DNA of 64,000 bases from Saccharopolyspora ipomoeae (GCF_029952525.1 NZ_JASAOF010000002.1:1-64000); one strand, 5' to 3'. Positions 25,970 to 34,857 are shown, numbered from the stretch's first letter. Translations and numbers: made by a program. Notes: generated from the letters alone by a model not told the origin.

Positions 25970-27073
25970 GTGCACGTTCCGGCAACGCTGGTCCGCGGCG
26001 GCACCAGCAAGTGTTGGTTGTTCGACGAGGCCGAGCTGCCCACGCCGGTGGGCGACATCGAGGCGTTGCTGGTCAACGCCTACGGCGCCGCCGATCCGGT
26101 CCAGCTCGACGGCATCGGCGGGGCCACCCCGACCACGTCCAAGGCCGCCGTGGTGCGTCCCTCCGGCACGCCCGGCGCGCACGTGGACTACCTGTTCGCG
26201 CAGGTCGGCATCGGGACCGGGCGGGTGGAGTGGGGCAGCAACTGCGGCAACTGCGCCACCGCGATCGCGCTGTGGTCGGTGGCGCGCGGACTGGTCGCGG
26301 CCACCGGTGACCGGACGCGGGTGGTCATGCGCAACACCAACACCGGCGCGGTCCTGGAGGCCGAGGTCGACACCCCCGGCGGTCAGGTGCCCGAGTTCGG
26401 CACCCAGACCGTTCCCGGCACGCGAGCCGGGGGAGTGGCGGTCGGGCTGACGTTCCTGGACCCGGCCGGCGGCACCACGGGTGCGTTGCTGCCCGGTGGC
26501 GAGGTCGTCGAGGACTGGGAGATCGAGGGCCTGCGCGCCCGGGTCACCATGATCGACGCCGGTGCGCCGATGGTGCTGCTGCGCGCCGACGGCCTCACCG
26601 GGGCCGAGAACCTCCGCGAGGTGGGTGAACTCGTGGAGCCGCTGCGGCGGTTCCGCCACCGCGCGGCGTTGCGCATGGGCCTGACCGCGCCCGGTGATCC
26701 GATCACCGACGCGGTGCCCAAGGTCGGTCTGGTCGGCCCGCCCCGGGACTACCGGACCACGCTCGGCGACGAGGTCTCGGCCGCCGAGCACGACGTGTCG
26801 GTGCGGATGCTGTCGATGAACGCGCCGCACCCCGCGATCGGCCTCACCTCGGCCGTCGGCGTGGCCGCGGCCAACCTCCTCGACGGTTCCGTGGTGCACG
26901 CGGCCTCCGCTTCGCCCGGCCGCAGTGAACTGCGGATCGCGACTCCAGCCGGTGTCATCGCCGTCACCAGCGGTGATATCACCACGTCAGGACCCGGGCG
27001 GGTCACCGTCCGCCGCGCGGCCCGCATCCTGTGCGCGGCCGACATCGTGGTCCCCGAGCCGATTCCCGCTTAG
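25970..27073 (+). CDS. PrpF-family isomerase (4-oxalomesaconate tautomerase/aconitate isomerase-like)
   Basis: This 367-residue protein belongs to the PrpF branch of the diaminopimelate epimerase fold. Typical segments are the N-terminal PATLVRGGTSKCWLF, LDGIGGATPTTSKAAVV, the Ser/Asn-rich EWGSNCGNCATAI and MNAPHPAIGLTSAVGVAAA. PrpF proteins move double bonds in tricarboxylates such as methylaconitate, oxalomesaconate or trans-aconitate. GTG at 25970 follows GAAGAAGG. It lies between a LysR gene and a carboxylate permease gene. Use of an unsaturated tri- or dicarboxylate is the likely role, but which one is not evident. Confidence 0.87.
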   Translation: MHVPATLVRGGTSKCWLFDEAELPTPVGDIEALLVNAYGAADPVQLDGIGGATPTTSKAAVVRPSGTPGAHVDYLFAQVGIGTGRVEWGSNCGNCATAIALWSVARGLVAATGDRTRVVMRNTNTGAVLEAEVDTPGGQVPEFGTQTVPGTRAGGVAVGLTFLDPAGGTTGALLPGGEVVEDWEIEGLRARVTMIDAGAPMVLLRADGLTGAENLREVGELVEPLRRFRHRAALRMGLTAPGDPITDAVPKVGLVGPPRDYRTTLGDEVSAAEHDVSVRMLSMNAPHPAIGLTSAVGVAAANLLDGSVVHAASASPGRSELRIATPAGVIAVTSGDITTSGPGRVTVRRAARILCAADIVVPEPIPA

Positions 27074-27106
27074 CATTCCGCTGATTCCCATCCCCCAAGG
27101 ACAATG

Positions 27107-28357
27107 ATGTCTCCTGAGCTGATCTCCATCGGCGCGCTCGGCGTGATGTTCGTCGTCGCGACCCTCTTACCCATCAACATCGGGATCCTCGCCTTCATCG
27201 GCGCGTTCGTCGTCGGCACCGCCTCCCTCGGGCTGAGCGAGGACGAGATCTTCGAGGGATTCCCCGTCTCGCTGTTCGTCACCATCGTCGGCGTCACCTA
27301 CCTCTTCTCGGTGGCGCAGCGCAACGGCACGATCGACCTGCTGGTGCGGGTCGGGATCAGGCTGGTGCGCGGCAAGGCCGCACTGGTGCCCTGGGTGCTG
27401 TTCGGTGTCGCGGCGGTGCTCACCGCCTTCGGCACGTTCACCCCGGCCGCGGTGGCGCTGCTGGTGCCGGTCGGCATGAGCTTCGCCTACCGCTACGGCA
27501 TCAGCCAGCTCATGGTCGGCATGATGGTCATCAGCGGCGCCCACGCCGGTGCGTTCTCGCCGATCGCCGTGTCGGGCGCGCTCGTGCTCGGCATGGTCGA
27601 CAGCACGCCGCTGGCGGTGTCGCCGCTCGCGCTGTTCCTGGCCAGCTTCGCCTTCAACGCCCTGCTCTCGGCGCTGACGTTCCTGATGCTGCGCCGCTCC
27701 AGCCCGGAGGCCGCGCCCGAGCAGATCACCGAGGAGGTCGAGGAGGCCGGCGCCGCGCGAGTGACGTGGCGGCAGGGCCTGACCCTGGTGGCCCTGGCGG
27801 CGCTGGTGATCGGGGCGTTGGGCTTCCACATGGAGATCGGGTTCCTCGCGCTCGCGGCCGGTGCGGTGCTCGCCCTGGTGGACATGAAGAACCAGTCGAA
27901 GGCCGTCGAGGGCATCAGCTGGCACACGATCCTGCTTGTCGCGGGCATGGTGACCTACGTGGAGATCCTGGAGAAGGCGGGCACGATCGAGACGATCTCG
28001 CACGGTGCGGCCGGGATGGGCGCCCCGCTGTTCGTGGCGCTGCTGCTGTGCCTGGTCGTCGCTGTGGTGTCGGCGTTCGCCTCGTCGACGGCGATCCTGA
28101 CCGCCATCATCCCGATCGCGGTGCCGCTGCTGCTGGCCAGCCACCTCAGCGCGGTGGGGCTGGTGGCCGCGCTGGCCATCTCGACGACCATCGTGGACAC
28201 CTCGCCGTTCTCCACCAACGGAGCGCTGGTGCTCAGCAACGCGCGCGGCGTTGACCGGGAGCGCTTCTACAAGCGGATCATCGGCTACACGGCGGGAATC
28301 GTCGGCATCGGGCCGGTGCTGGCGTGGGGCTTCCTGGTCCTGCCCGCCTCGCTGTGA
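27107..28357 (+). CDS. SLC13/MatC-like carboxylate permease (ion transporter superfamily)
   Basis: This protein of about 416 residues has around 11-12 membrane segments in two halves. It resembles the MatC N-terminal/dicarboxylate carrier group, with an early PINIGILAFIGAFVVG, an internal GTFTPAAVALLVPVGMSFAYR, and the second-half motif ISTTIVDTSPFSTNGALVLSN. ATG at 27107 suits AAGGA 5 bp upstream; ATG 27104 is the alternative. It follows the PrpF-like gene by 33 bp and precedes a hairpin terminator. It probably imports the carboxylate that the PrpF-like enzyme isomerises. Confidence 0.85.
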   Translation: MSPELISIGALGVMFVVATLLPINIGILAFIGAFVVGTASLGLSEDEIFEGFPVSLFVTIVGVTYLFSVAQRNGTIDLLVRVGIRLVRGKAALVPWVLFGVAAVLTAFGTFTPAAVALLVPVGMSFAYRYGISQLMVGMMVISGAHAGAFSPIAVSGALVLGMVDSTPLAVSPLALFLASFAFNALLSALTFLMLRRSSPEAAPEQITEEVEEAGAARVTWRQGLTLVALAALVIGALGFHMEIGFLALAAGAVLALVDMKNQSKAVEGISWHTILLVAGMVTYVEILEKAGTIETISHGAAGMGAPLFVALLLCLVVAVVSAFASSTAILTAIIPIAVPLLLASHLSAVGLVAALAISTTIVDTSPFSTNGALVLSNARGVDRERFYKRIIGYTAGIVGIGPVLAWGFLVLPASL

Positions 28358-28362
28358 ACCGC

Positions 28363-28400
28363 CGCTGATGCCGGTCGCGCACGCGCGGCCGGCATCAGCG
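28363..28400. terminator. Terminator hairpin after the carboxylate permease
   Basis: Perfect 12-nt arms CGCTGATGCCGG (28363-28374) and complement (28389-28400) enclose a 14-nt loop. It starts 6 bp after the permease stop and contains the stop codon of the convergent TetR gene. Confidence 0.7.
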
Positions 28401-28988
28401 CGCGGGTAGCACCCACGTCCGGACGTGGCGGACCAGGGCGATGAGCCGGTCGGTCGTGGCGCGGGAGGGATCGACCAGGCGGCGCTGCAGCAGCTCCCGG
28501 CCGGAGGCGTGCACCATCCGCGCGGTGTACTCGGGATCGGGGATGCCGGGCACCGCCTTCTCGATCTCCTGCTGCAGGAAGCGCAGCACGAGCTCCTCGG
28601 ACTCGGCCAGGCGCCGGTGCAGCTGCGGGGGCGCGCCCTGCGGCGGGAACAGGAACAGACGCCAGGTCGCCGGGTGCTCGTCGACGGCGTCGAGCATCCC
28701 GCAGAAGGTGCTGATCAACCGGTCCTCGTCGACCTGGTGCGCGGTGGCGCGGGCGAACTGGGCGCTCGCCCGCTCGGACTCGCGGTCGACGAGCGCGACG
28801 AACAGGCCCGGCAGGTCGCCGAAGAGCTGGTAGAGCACCGGGCGGGTGATGCCGGCGGCCTCGGCGATGCGGTTCGGGGTCGCCGCGTGGAAGCCGTCGG
28901 CGTCCACGATCTCGTGGGTCACGTCGAGGATCTGCTCGCGGCGGTCGACCGCGCTCATCCGCCTGCGCGCGTTGGGGGAGCCGGTCAC
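28395..28988 (-). CDS. TetR family transcriptional regulator
   Basis: This protein of about 197 residues has a TetR-type N-terminal helix-turn-helix (RREQILDVTHEIVDADGF, then NRIAEAAGITRPVLYQLFGD) and a variable helical ligand domain. GTG at 28988 is one possible start; GTG 29009 (7 residues longer) and ATG 28958 (10 shorter) are alternatives, none with a strong ribosome-binding site. It is divergent from the MpaB-type oxygenase gene, and an inverted repeat lies between them, so repression of that gene is likely. Confidence 0.85.
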   Translation of the reverse strand: MTGSPNARRRMSAVDRREQILDVTHEIVDADGFHAATPNRIAEAAGITRPVLYQLFGDLPGLFVALVDRESERASAQFARATAHQVDEDRLISTFCGMLDAVDEHPATWRLFLFPPQGAPPQLHRRLAESEELVLRFLQQEIEKAVPGIPDPEYTARMVHASGRELLQRRLVDPSRATTDRLIALVRHVRTWVLPAR

Positions 28989-29013
28989 CCTTGACACTCT
29001 AACCGACACCCGT

Positions 29014-29034
29014 CAACCTCTAAATAACAGGTTG
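29014..29034. promoter_or_regulatory. Candidate TetR operator
   Basis: CAACCT and AGGTTG form an inverted repeat around an AT-rich 9-bp centre. It lies 18 bp before the oxygenase start codon and about 25 bp before the TetR start, in the short divergent region, where a repressor would block both. Confidence 0.5.
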
Positions 29035-29052
29035 AAAGTTGAGGTGTCACCG

Positions 29053-30381
29053 ATGGCGCTCCACTACCCTGAACTCGCCGAAAGAGCCCGCGCGCAGCGG
29101 GAACGGCTCCCGGATCTCTACGGATCGATCGACTTCGACAGCACCCCGCACCGGTTCACCACCGACCCGCAGGTGAAGTCCGACCTCCCCGGCTGGGTGG
29201 GCGATCGCGAGACCATCCTCGCCGACGAGCCCGCCGTGGAGCTCATCCGCACCACCACGATGCTCGGCGACGTCGTGGCCGACGCCTACGCCGCCCTGTC
29301 CCGGGAACGCGGCGTGAACCCCCTGATCCGGATGCTGCAGCAGGCCTGCCGGTCCGGTGTGGACACCGTGCCCGACGCGCCCGAGGAACTCCGGGCGCTC
29401 GTCGCCGCGATGGAGGACACCCCCGACTGGCTCGACATGGACCTGGTCGAGGAAGGCGCGCGCCAGCTGCGCATCGGAGCCGCGTTCCTGTCGCCCTACA
29501 TCACCCGGGGCGCGTTCCTGGCGACCTTCATCAACACCTACGCCGCGCTGCCGATGGCGCTCACCGGCGCGCTGACCGGTCGCCGCGCGGCCCGGCGGGT
29601 CAACGAGACCGCCAACTTCTTCACCGTCACCACCCTGCCCGGCGCGCTGGACCGCTACGGCGAGGGCTTCGAGGCCGCGGCGATGGTGCGGCTGATGCAC
29701 TCGGTGGTGCGCTGCAACGCGCTGAGCAGCCCCGAGGGCTGGGACCCCGCGGTCTACGGGGTGCCGGTGCCGCAGGCCGACCAGATGCCCGCCGGGCTGA
29801 TCAACATGTACCTGGCCGCGATGATGGCCACCGGTGCCGGGCGCACCGAGTTCACCGCGCGCGAGCGGGCGATGCTGGAGGTCAGCCGCTACCGCTGCTT
29901 CCTGCTGGGGCTGCCCGAGGAGCTGCTGCCCACCACGGCCTCCGGCATCGTCGAGGTCTTCCACGCCCGCGCGGCCACCCTGCGCCGCGGGTTCGACGAC
30001 GCCACCTGCGGTGAGCTGGTCCGGTCCACGATGGCCGCCGATCTCCGCCCCGGGAAGTCGTTGCTGGACCAGGCGGCCGAGACGGTGGAGCGCAGCTGGA
30101 GCCGGGCGTTCTTCCTCGGGATCTGCGGTGGCAACCGCAAGCGGGCCGAGCAGATGAACGTCCCCTTCGGACTGCTCGACGCCGCCTGCGTGGCCACCAC
30201 GGCCCCGTTCGTGCTGGGTCGGTTCGTGACGATGGCGATCGCCGCCGAGCAGCCGCTGCTGCGCCGGATCGCCGACGGCTACACCACCCGGGTCGTCAAG
30301 CAGCGCCTCGCCGAGTACGGCAACGCCGAGTACACGACCCACGCCGCCACCTACCGCCGCCGGGAGGTCACGACCCGGTGA
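29053..30381 (+). CDS. MpaB/latex-clearing-protein-like oxygenase (DUF2236 family)
   Basis: This 442-residue protein matches the DUF2236 group, which includes rubber-cleaving Lcp and the fungal MpaB oxygenase. These are b-type heme proteins that cleave double bonds or side chains. The central segment AAMVRLMHSVVRCNAL carries the His expected as heme ligand, preceded by NETANFFTVTTLPGALDRYG. No clear signal peptide is seen, so it appears cytoplasmic. ATG at 29053 follows GAGGTG; the open frame extending upstream covers the control region. It is divergent from a TetR gene, and its end overlaps the convergent carboxymuconolactone-decarboxylase-like gene by 14 bp. Substrate unknown. Confidence 0.8.
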   Translation: MALHYPELAERARAQRERLPDLYGSIDFDSTPHRFTTDPQVKSDLPGWVGDRETILADEPAVELIRTTTMLGDVVADAYAALSRERGVNPLIRMLQQACRSGVDTVPDAPEELRALVAAMEDTPDWLDMDLVEEGARQLRIGAAFLSPYITRGAFLATFINTYAALPMALTGALTGRRAARRVNETANFFTVTTLPGALDRYGEGFEAAAMVRLMHSVVRCNALSSPEGWDPAVYGVPVPQADQMPAGLINMYLAAMMATGAGRTEFTARERAMLEVSRYRCFLLGLPEELLPTTASGIVEVFHARAATLRRGFDDATCGELVRSTMAADLRPGKSLLDQAAETVERSWSRAFFLGICGGNRKRAEQMNVPFGLLDAACVATTAPFVLGRFVTMAIAAEQPLLRRIADGYTTRVVKQRLAEYGNAEYTTHAATYRRREVTTR

Positions 30382-31006
30382 GGTCGGCGGCGACGTCCCT
30401 CGTCCCGTACCCGTCCGGTGCCGCGACCTCGGTGACGGGTTCGGGGCGGTCGTCGAACTCCAGCCGCAGCGCCTTGGCGATCGTCGCGTGCATCTCGTAC
30501 ATGCAGGTGATGTAGGTCAGCTGCAGGATCTCCGGCTCGGTGAGGTGCTCCCGCAGCAGGTCGAACACCGCGTCCGGGACGCGGCCGCCGTCGAGCACCA
30601 GCGCGTCGGTGTAGGCCAGCACGGCGCTTTCCACCGGCGAGTAGCAGTCGGCGACCTGCCAGGACGGCAGCGCGGCGATCTTGTCCTCGGCCACGCCCAG
30701 GGCCCGCATCTGCTTGCAGTGCTGGGAGAACACGAAGCGGCTCCCGCGCGCCCAGCCCGCCCGGCACTGCCCGAGCTCGCGCAGCACCGGGTCCAGCGCG
30801 GACTCCCGGTAGAGCGCGAAGCCCCGCACCGCGTGCCGGAACACCTCGGGGGACTGGGCGAACACCGTCCACCAGTCACCGGGCGAGCCGGTCGCCGTGC
30901 CGTGCTCGACGGCCGGGTCCCGGTCGGGGCCGAAGAGCCGGTCGTAGAAGAACAGGATCCGCTCATCGGTGACCTCGGCGCGCGGAACCTCACGCAGGCG
31001 CGGCAT
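30368..31006 (-). CDS. Carboxymuconolactone decarboxylase-like (AhpD fold) protein
   Basis: This 212-residue protein has the all-helical AhpD/carboxymuconolactone decarboxylase fold. The core helix GSRFVFSQHCKQMRALGV has a single Cys where AhpD peroxidases have Cys-x-x-Cys, so thiol peroxidase activity is doubtful. Further typical segments are YSPVESAVLAYTDALVL and LTEPEILQLTYITCMYEMHATI. It overlaps the end of the VOC gene by 17 bp, so translation is coupled. The two probably act on one aromatic or lactone-type metabolite, though no reaction can be assigned. Confidence 0.82.
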   Translation of the reverse strand: MPRLREVPRAEVTDERILFFYDRLFGPDRDPAVEHGTATGSPGDWWTVFAQSPEVFRHAVRGFALYRESALDPVLRELGQCRAGWARGSRFVFSQHCKQMRALGVAEDKIAALPSWQVADCYSPVESAVLAYTDALVLDGGRVPDAVFDLLREHLTEPEILQLTYITCMYEMHATIAKALRLEFDDRPEPVTEVAAPDGYGTRDVAADLTGS

Positions 31007-31568
31007 GGTGCTCCACCACCGTCCGGTCGGCGGCGGTCTTGGGCGCGTGCGAGACGTCGGCGTCGGTGAACCGCCTGGTCCAGCAGGCGAATTCGAGCAA
31101 GACGCCGTCCGGGTCCTGGAAGTAGAACGACCGCACGAAGACGCCGTCGTGCATCTCGCGGGCCACCGTCGACGGGCTGTCGTCGTGGTTCAGGATCGGG
31201 CTGACCTCAACGCCCTTGTCCCGCAACCGATCCCGGTACTCCTCGAACTTCGCGGCCGGCACGTGGAAGGCCACGTGGTTCATCGACCCGACGGCGCTGA
31301 GCAGCTCGCCCTCGCCGGGGCGCGAGGCCGGTGCCGAGATGCCGGGGGCGGCGTCGGGAGCGTCCGGGAACCAGAAGAACGCCACGCAGTCCCCGCCGCC
31401 GCAGTCGAAGAAGAAGTGCTGGCCGGAGCCGCCGGGCAGGTCGATGGTCTTGATCAGCGGCATGCCGAGCACGCCGCTGTAGAAGTCGATGGTGCGCTGC
31501 ATGTCGGACGAGACGAGCGCCAGGTGGTTGATGCCACCGAGCTCGAACTCCGGATTGGTCGTCGGCAT
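30990..31568 (-). CDS. VOC-superfamily protein (glyoxalase/extradiol dioxygenase-like)
   Basis: This 192-residue protein has the paired beta-alpha-beta modules of the vicinal oxygen chelate fold. Metal ligands fit His in GGINHLALVSSDM, His in SMNHVAFHV and Glu in FQDPDGVLLEFACW. Members include glyoxalases, extradiol dioxygenases and resistance proteins. ATG at 31568 is chosen over 31598 because GGAGG lies 6 bp upstream. It is divergent from the TetR gene at 31672 and co-transcribed with the AhpD-fold gene. The substrate is unknown. Confidence 0.85.
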   Translation of the reverse strand: MPTTNPEFELGGINHLALVSSDMQRTIDFYSGVLGMPLIKTIDLPGGSGQHFFFDCGGGDCVAFFWFPDAPDAAPGISAPASRPGEGELLSAVGSMNHVAFHVPAAKFEEYRDRLRDKGVEVSPILNHDDSPSTVAREMHDGVFVRSFYFQDPDGVLLEFACWTRRFTDADVSHAPKTAADRTVVEHHAAPA

Positions 31569-31581
31569 GGACGCCTCCGTT

Positions 31582-31604
31582 GTTGACTTGACAGTCATAT
31601 CAAC
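31582..31604. promoter_or_regulatory. Candidate TetR operator/promoter between VOC and TetR genes
   Basis: GTTGA at 31582 and TCAAC at 31600 are opposed arms, with an inner TTGA-N8-TCAA repeat at 31588-31603. It lies directly before the VOC start and about 70 bp before the TetR start, in a locally AT-rich stretch. Confidence 0.35.
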
Positions 31605-31671
31605 TTTTCAGACCCTGTGATCGTGAGCCGGTCCGCTCCGGCTTGTCAAGGTTCGAGGGGAGGGGAAAATC

Positions 31672-32313
31672 GTGTCCAGCAGCGAGGATTCACCCGTCCA
31701 GCCGCTGACCGAGCGCGGTGCCCGGACCCGCGAGAAGCTGCTGGCCGCGGCCCGGGAGGTGTTCGAGGAGCGGGGTTTCCCGGACACCCGGATCGCCCAC
31801 ATCGCCGAGCGCGCCGGAGTCGCCTACGGCTCGTTCTACACCTACTTCCCGTCCAAGCAGGCGGTCTTCCTGGAGCTGGCGGACCGGTTGTTCGCGGAGA
31901 TGACCGACCGGCGCGCGCTGCCCGCGGGCCGGTCCCCGGCGGCGCGGATCCGGCGGGCCAACCGCGCCTACTACGAGGCCTACCTGCGCAACGCGCGGAT
32001 GATGGCCATCGTCGAGCAGGTCGCCACGCTCGACGAGGAGTTCCAGGAGCTGCGGCGCAAGCACCGCGCCCAGTCGATCACCCGCACGGCCCGCGCGCTG
32101 CGCCGCTGGCAGCGGGACGGCTCGATCCCCGGCGACCTGGACCCGGAGCTCACCGCCCGGGCCCTGGCGGCCATGATCGACCACTCGCTGTACCTCGGGA
32201 TCGTCCAGGGCGACGACCCGACCGGCACCGAGCGCCTCCTGGACACCCTCGACCTGCTCACCCACCGTGCCCTCGGTCTCCCGTCCGAGACCGGGGGAGG
32301 TGCCGTCGGGTAG
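31672..32313 (+). CDS. TetR/AcrR family transcriptional regulator
   Basis: This 213-residue protein has a clear TetR DNA-binding domain at residues about 18-64 (TREKLLAAAREVFEERGF, then IAHIAERAGVAYGSFYTYF) and a helical ligand domain. GTG at 31672 follows GAGGGGAGGGG. It is divergent from the VOC-AhpD-fold pair and is followed by another AhpD-fold gene. The usual reading is control of its neighbours, released by a hydrophobic small molecule. Confidence 0.9.
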   Translation: MSSSEDSPVQPLTERGARTREKLLAAAREVFEERGFPDTRIAHIAERAGVAYGSFYTYFPSKQAVFLELADRLFAEMTDRRALPAGRSPAARIRRANRAYYEAYLRNARMMAIVEQVATLDEEFQELRRKHRAQSITRTARALRRWQRDGSIPGDLDPELTARALAAMIDHSLYLGIVQGDDPTGTERLLDTLDLLTHRALGLPSETGGGAVG

Positions 32314-32377
32314 CTTGCGGCGACGGTTCGGCGCGAGATCGCGCCGAGCGAGCTGCGTGAGCGGAGCGGAGTGACCG

Positions 32378-32845
32378 ATGGCGGACCGGATCTTCCTCGA
32401 CAAGCAGACGCCCTCGGCGTTCAAGGCGCTGTCGGCGACGGCGACGGAGATCCGATCGCGCGCGCGTGAGATCGGCCTGGACCGGGTGCTGCTGGAACTG
32501 GTCAACATCCGCGCGTCCCAGCTCAACGGCTGCGCGTTCTGCCTCGACCGGCACACCCGCCTCGCCCTGGAGGCGGGTGACACCCCGGAGCGGCTGGGGG
32601 TGCTGCCGGCCTGGCGCGAGACCGAGCTGTTCACCGACAAGGAGCAGGCTGCTCTGGAGCTCGCCGAGGCCGTGACGCTGGTCGCCGCGCAGCGGCCCGG
32701 CCAGGACACCAGCGATCAGGTCCGCGCGGTCCTGTCGGACGACGAGGTCTCGGTGATCACCTGGGCCGCGATCACGATCAACGCGTTCAACCGCGTCTCG
32801 ATCCTCTCCGGCCACCCGGTCCGCCGACGCAGCGCGAACTCCTGA
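32378..32845 (+). CDS. Carboxymuconolactone decarboxylase family protein, AhpD-type with CxxC
   Basis: This 155-residue protein has the AhpD core with both redox cysteines and the following His: LVNIRASQLNGCAFCLDRHTRLALEAG without its ends, near residues 40-65. Such proteins are alkylhydroperoxidase-like thiol peroxidases or reductases. ATG at 32378 lies 65 bp after the TetR gene on the same strand. Unlike the AhpD-fold protein at 30368, it keeps the Cys-x-x-Cys, so redox activity is plausible. It may protect against peroxides made by nearby oxygenases. Confidence 0.87.
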   Translation: MADRIFLDKQTPSAFKALSATATEIRSRAREIGLDRVLLELVNIRASQLNGCAFCLDRHTRLALEAGDTPERLGVLPAWRETELFTDKEQAALELAEAVTLVAAQRPGQDTSDQVRAVLSDDEVSVITWAAITINAFNRVSILSGHPVRRRSANS

Positions 32846-33127
32846 CGAAGTCGGACGTGGTGGGTACCGTGTTGGGAAATGCCCGTCATGCGGGGTTGTT
32901 CGTGGGTCACGTTGGGGAGGCGTCACTTTCGCCACTCCTGACCCGGATGCACCGCCGGAATCAGGTGTTTCGCGAACGGTGAGCTGGGAAGCGGATCTGC
33001 AAGCCGGATGATCTTCACCTGAACAGGGGGCGGATTTCGGGTATTTCGCCCCTGTCCAGGCGTGGAGTGATGCACGGTACGTAGTGGAGTCTGGCGATCA
33101 CGGGGTGCGATGCGGAGACTCAGGGTC

Positions 33128-34048
33128 ATGTCGCAAGCACCGACTCACACTCCGTACACCCCGGCCCAGTACGAGCGTCCGCGCAACGACCACCCCTTCA
33201 GCTACAACCCGTGGGGTGCCCCCGAACGCGAACCCGAGCGCGAGCGCGAACCCGAGCAGAAGATCGCAGCGGCACCCGAGCACTCCGCCCCGCGTCCCAC
33301 GCTGCGCGGGGTCGAGAAGCTGCTGCGCCCCTCCGCCAAGAAGCGCGGCATGACCGCCGTGGTCCTCGGCGCCGCCCTGCTGAGCAGCGGGGCCACGGCC
33401 GCCGCCACCTACGGGCTCGTCTCCCACGTCGCGCAGCCCGCAGCCTCCCCGCAGGCGACCGCGGCGGCGGTGCAGCCCAGCGTCGTGTCGCTGGAGCTGA
33501 ACGGACCGGAGGGGCGGAGCACCGGCAGCGGTGTCGTCCTCGACGAGGGCGGGCGAATCCTCACCAACAACCACGTGGTGGCCAAGTCGGGCGGCGCGCC
33601 CGTGACCGTGACGTTCAACGACGGCCGGAAGGCGCAGGCGCGCGTCCTGCAGCAGGACGCCGGACGCGATCTGGCGGTCGTCCAGGCCGATGGCGTGCGG
33701 GACCTGACGCCCGCGAAGCTCGCCTACGGTTCCGACGTCGAGGTCGGCCAGCAGGTCATCGCGATCGGCTCGCCGCTGGGACTGTCCGGCACCGTCACCA
33801 GCGGCATCGTCAGCGCGCTGCACCGCAGCGTCCCGACCGGCGAAGGCCCCGGACTGGGTGATGCCATTCAGACCGACGCGGCGATCAACCCCGGCAACTC
33901 CGGTGGTCCGCTGGTCAACATGGACGGCGAGGTCGTCGGGATCAACACCGCCGTCGCCAGCGGCAAGGGCGGCTCCGAAGCAGCCGGTCTCGGCTTCACC
34001 GTCCCGATCGACCAGGCGCGCGGGCTCGTCGACGGTCCCGCGCGCTGA
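33128..34048 (+). CDS. HtrA/S1C-type trypsin-like serine protease, membrane-anchored, no PDZ
   Basis: This protein of about 306 residues has a proline- and charge-rich cytoplasmic N-terminus with a run of Glu/Arg/Pro (ERE repeats). One membrane segment follows near residues 75-95 (GMTAVVLGAALLSSGATAAA), then a trypsin-like domain. The catalytic triad is visible: His in TNNHVVAKS, Asp in GRDLAVVQ and Ser in INPGNSGGPLV. The usual C-terminal PDZ domain is absent; the frame stops soon after the protease fold. ATG 33128 or ATG 33110 may be the start. The sigma and anti-sigma genes beside it recall the SigE-RseA-HtrA envelope-stress set. The 264-bp region upstream (32846-33109) holds no gene but has a CAGGGGGCG/CGCCCCTG inverted repeat near 33025. 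Confidence 0.85.
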   Translation: MSQAPTHTPYTPAQYERPRNDHPFSYNPWGAPEREPEREREPEQKIAAAPEHSAPRPTLRGVEKLLRPSAKKRGMTAVVLGAALLSSGATAAATYGLVSHVAQPAASPQATAAAVQPSVVSLELNGPEGRSTGSGVVLDEGGRILTNNHVVAKSGGAPVTVTFNDGRKAQARVLQQDAGRDLAVVQADGVRDLTPAKLAYGSDVEVGQQVIAIGSPLGLSGTVTSGIVSALHRSVPTGEGPGLGDAIQTDAAINPGNSGGPLVNMDGEVVGINTAVASGKGGSEAAGLGFTVPIDQARGLVDGPAR

Positions 34049-34049
34049 G

Positions 34050-34610
34050 TCACCCCTCGTGCCCGCGCGGGCGCACCCCGTGATCGGCGAGGTGCTCGCG
34101 GATCTGCTTGCGGGCGCGGTGCAGCCGGCTGACGACCGTCCCGATCGGGACGTCGAGCGCGAGCGCGGCCTCGGCGTAGGACAGGCCCTCGATGTCGACG
34201 AGGTCGACGACCTTGCGGTTCGGCTGGCGCAGCGCGCCCAGCGCCTGCTCGACGGCGTCGTCGAAGGCGTCGTCCACCACGACGTTCTCCGGTGACCCGT
34301 GCGGGTCGAGATCGCGGAGGTCGTCGTCGCGCTCCGCGGAGGCGAACATGAGCAGCGGGGTGCGGCGGCGAATCCTGCTGATGTGCGTGTTGTGCAGGAT
34401 GCGCAGCAGCCACGCGCGCGGGAAGTAGCCGTCGAAGGCGGTGATGCCCCGGTAGGCCCGCAGGAGGGTCTCCTGCGCGAGGTCCTCGGCATCGGCGGGC
34501 TGGTCGGTGAGCGACCGCGCCACCCGCAGCAGCAGCGGGATCTCCGGGACGATGTAGTGATCGAACCGCTGCTGCTTCTCGACCACGGAGAAAGTGTCGG
34601 CCTTGTCCAC
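34050..34610 (-). CDS. ECF RNA polymerase sigma factor
   Basis: This 186-residue protein has the two ECF sigma domains. Region 2 shows PADAEDLAQETLLRAYRGI and FPRAWLLRILHNTHISRIRRR. Region 4 shows VDLVDIEGLSYAEAALALDV and PIGTVVSRLHRARKQIREHL. It would direct polymerase to stress promoters with -35 GGAAC-type and short -10 elements. ATG at 34610 fits. It ends 1 bp from the stop of the convergent protease gene and is divergent from the anti-sigma gene, an arrangement unlike the common sigma/anti-sigma operon. The 247-bp gap 34611-34857 should hold both promoters; I cannot name them. Confidence 0.9.
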   Translation of the reverse strand: MDKADTFSVVEKQQRFDHYIVPEIPLLLRVARSLTDQPADAEDLAQETLLRAYRGITAFDGYFPRAWLLRILHNTHISRIRRRTPLLMFASAERDDDLRDLDPHGSPENVVVDDAFDDAVEQALGALRQPNRKVVDLVDIEGLSYAEAALALDVPIGTVVSRLHRARKQIREHLADHGVRPRGHEG

Positions 34611-34857
34611 GGTCTCGACACCCCCTTCTGCGCGGAAGAGCGGGCTCCCGCCCGGTGCCGGTCGTGTTCTTCTGGGTTGCGATCCGGTTCACCAAGCAGC
34701 ATCGCGGGTATCCGGCGAAGGGCACAGGGCAGAAAGTCATGCCCCGGAAAGTCGGAGGGGGTGCCGGTGCGCGAAACCCGGAGCGCGTGGTGAAACCCCG
34801 TGTAGACTGGGAGGGTCTGCACCCACGTGCGGTGGCCTGCCCGAGAGGTGGTGTGCG

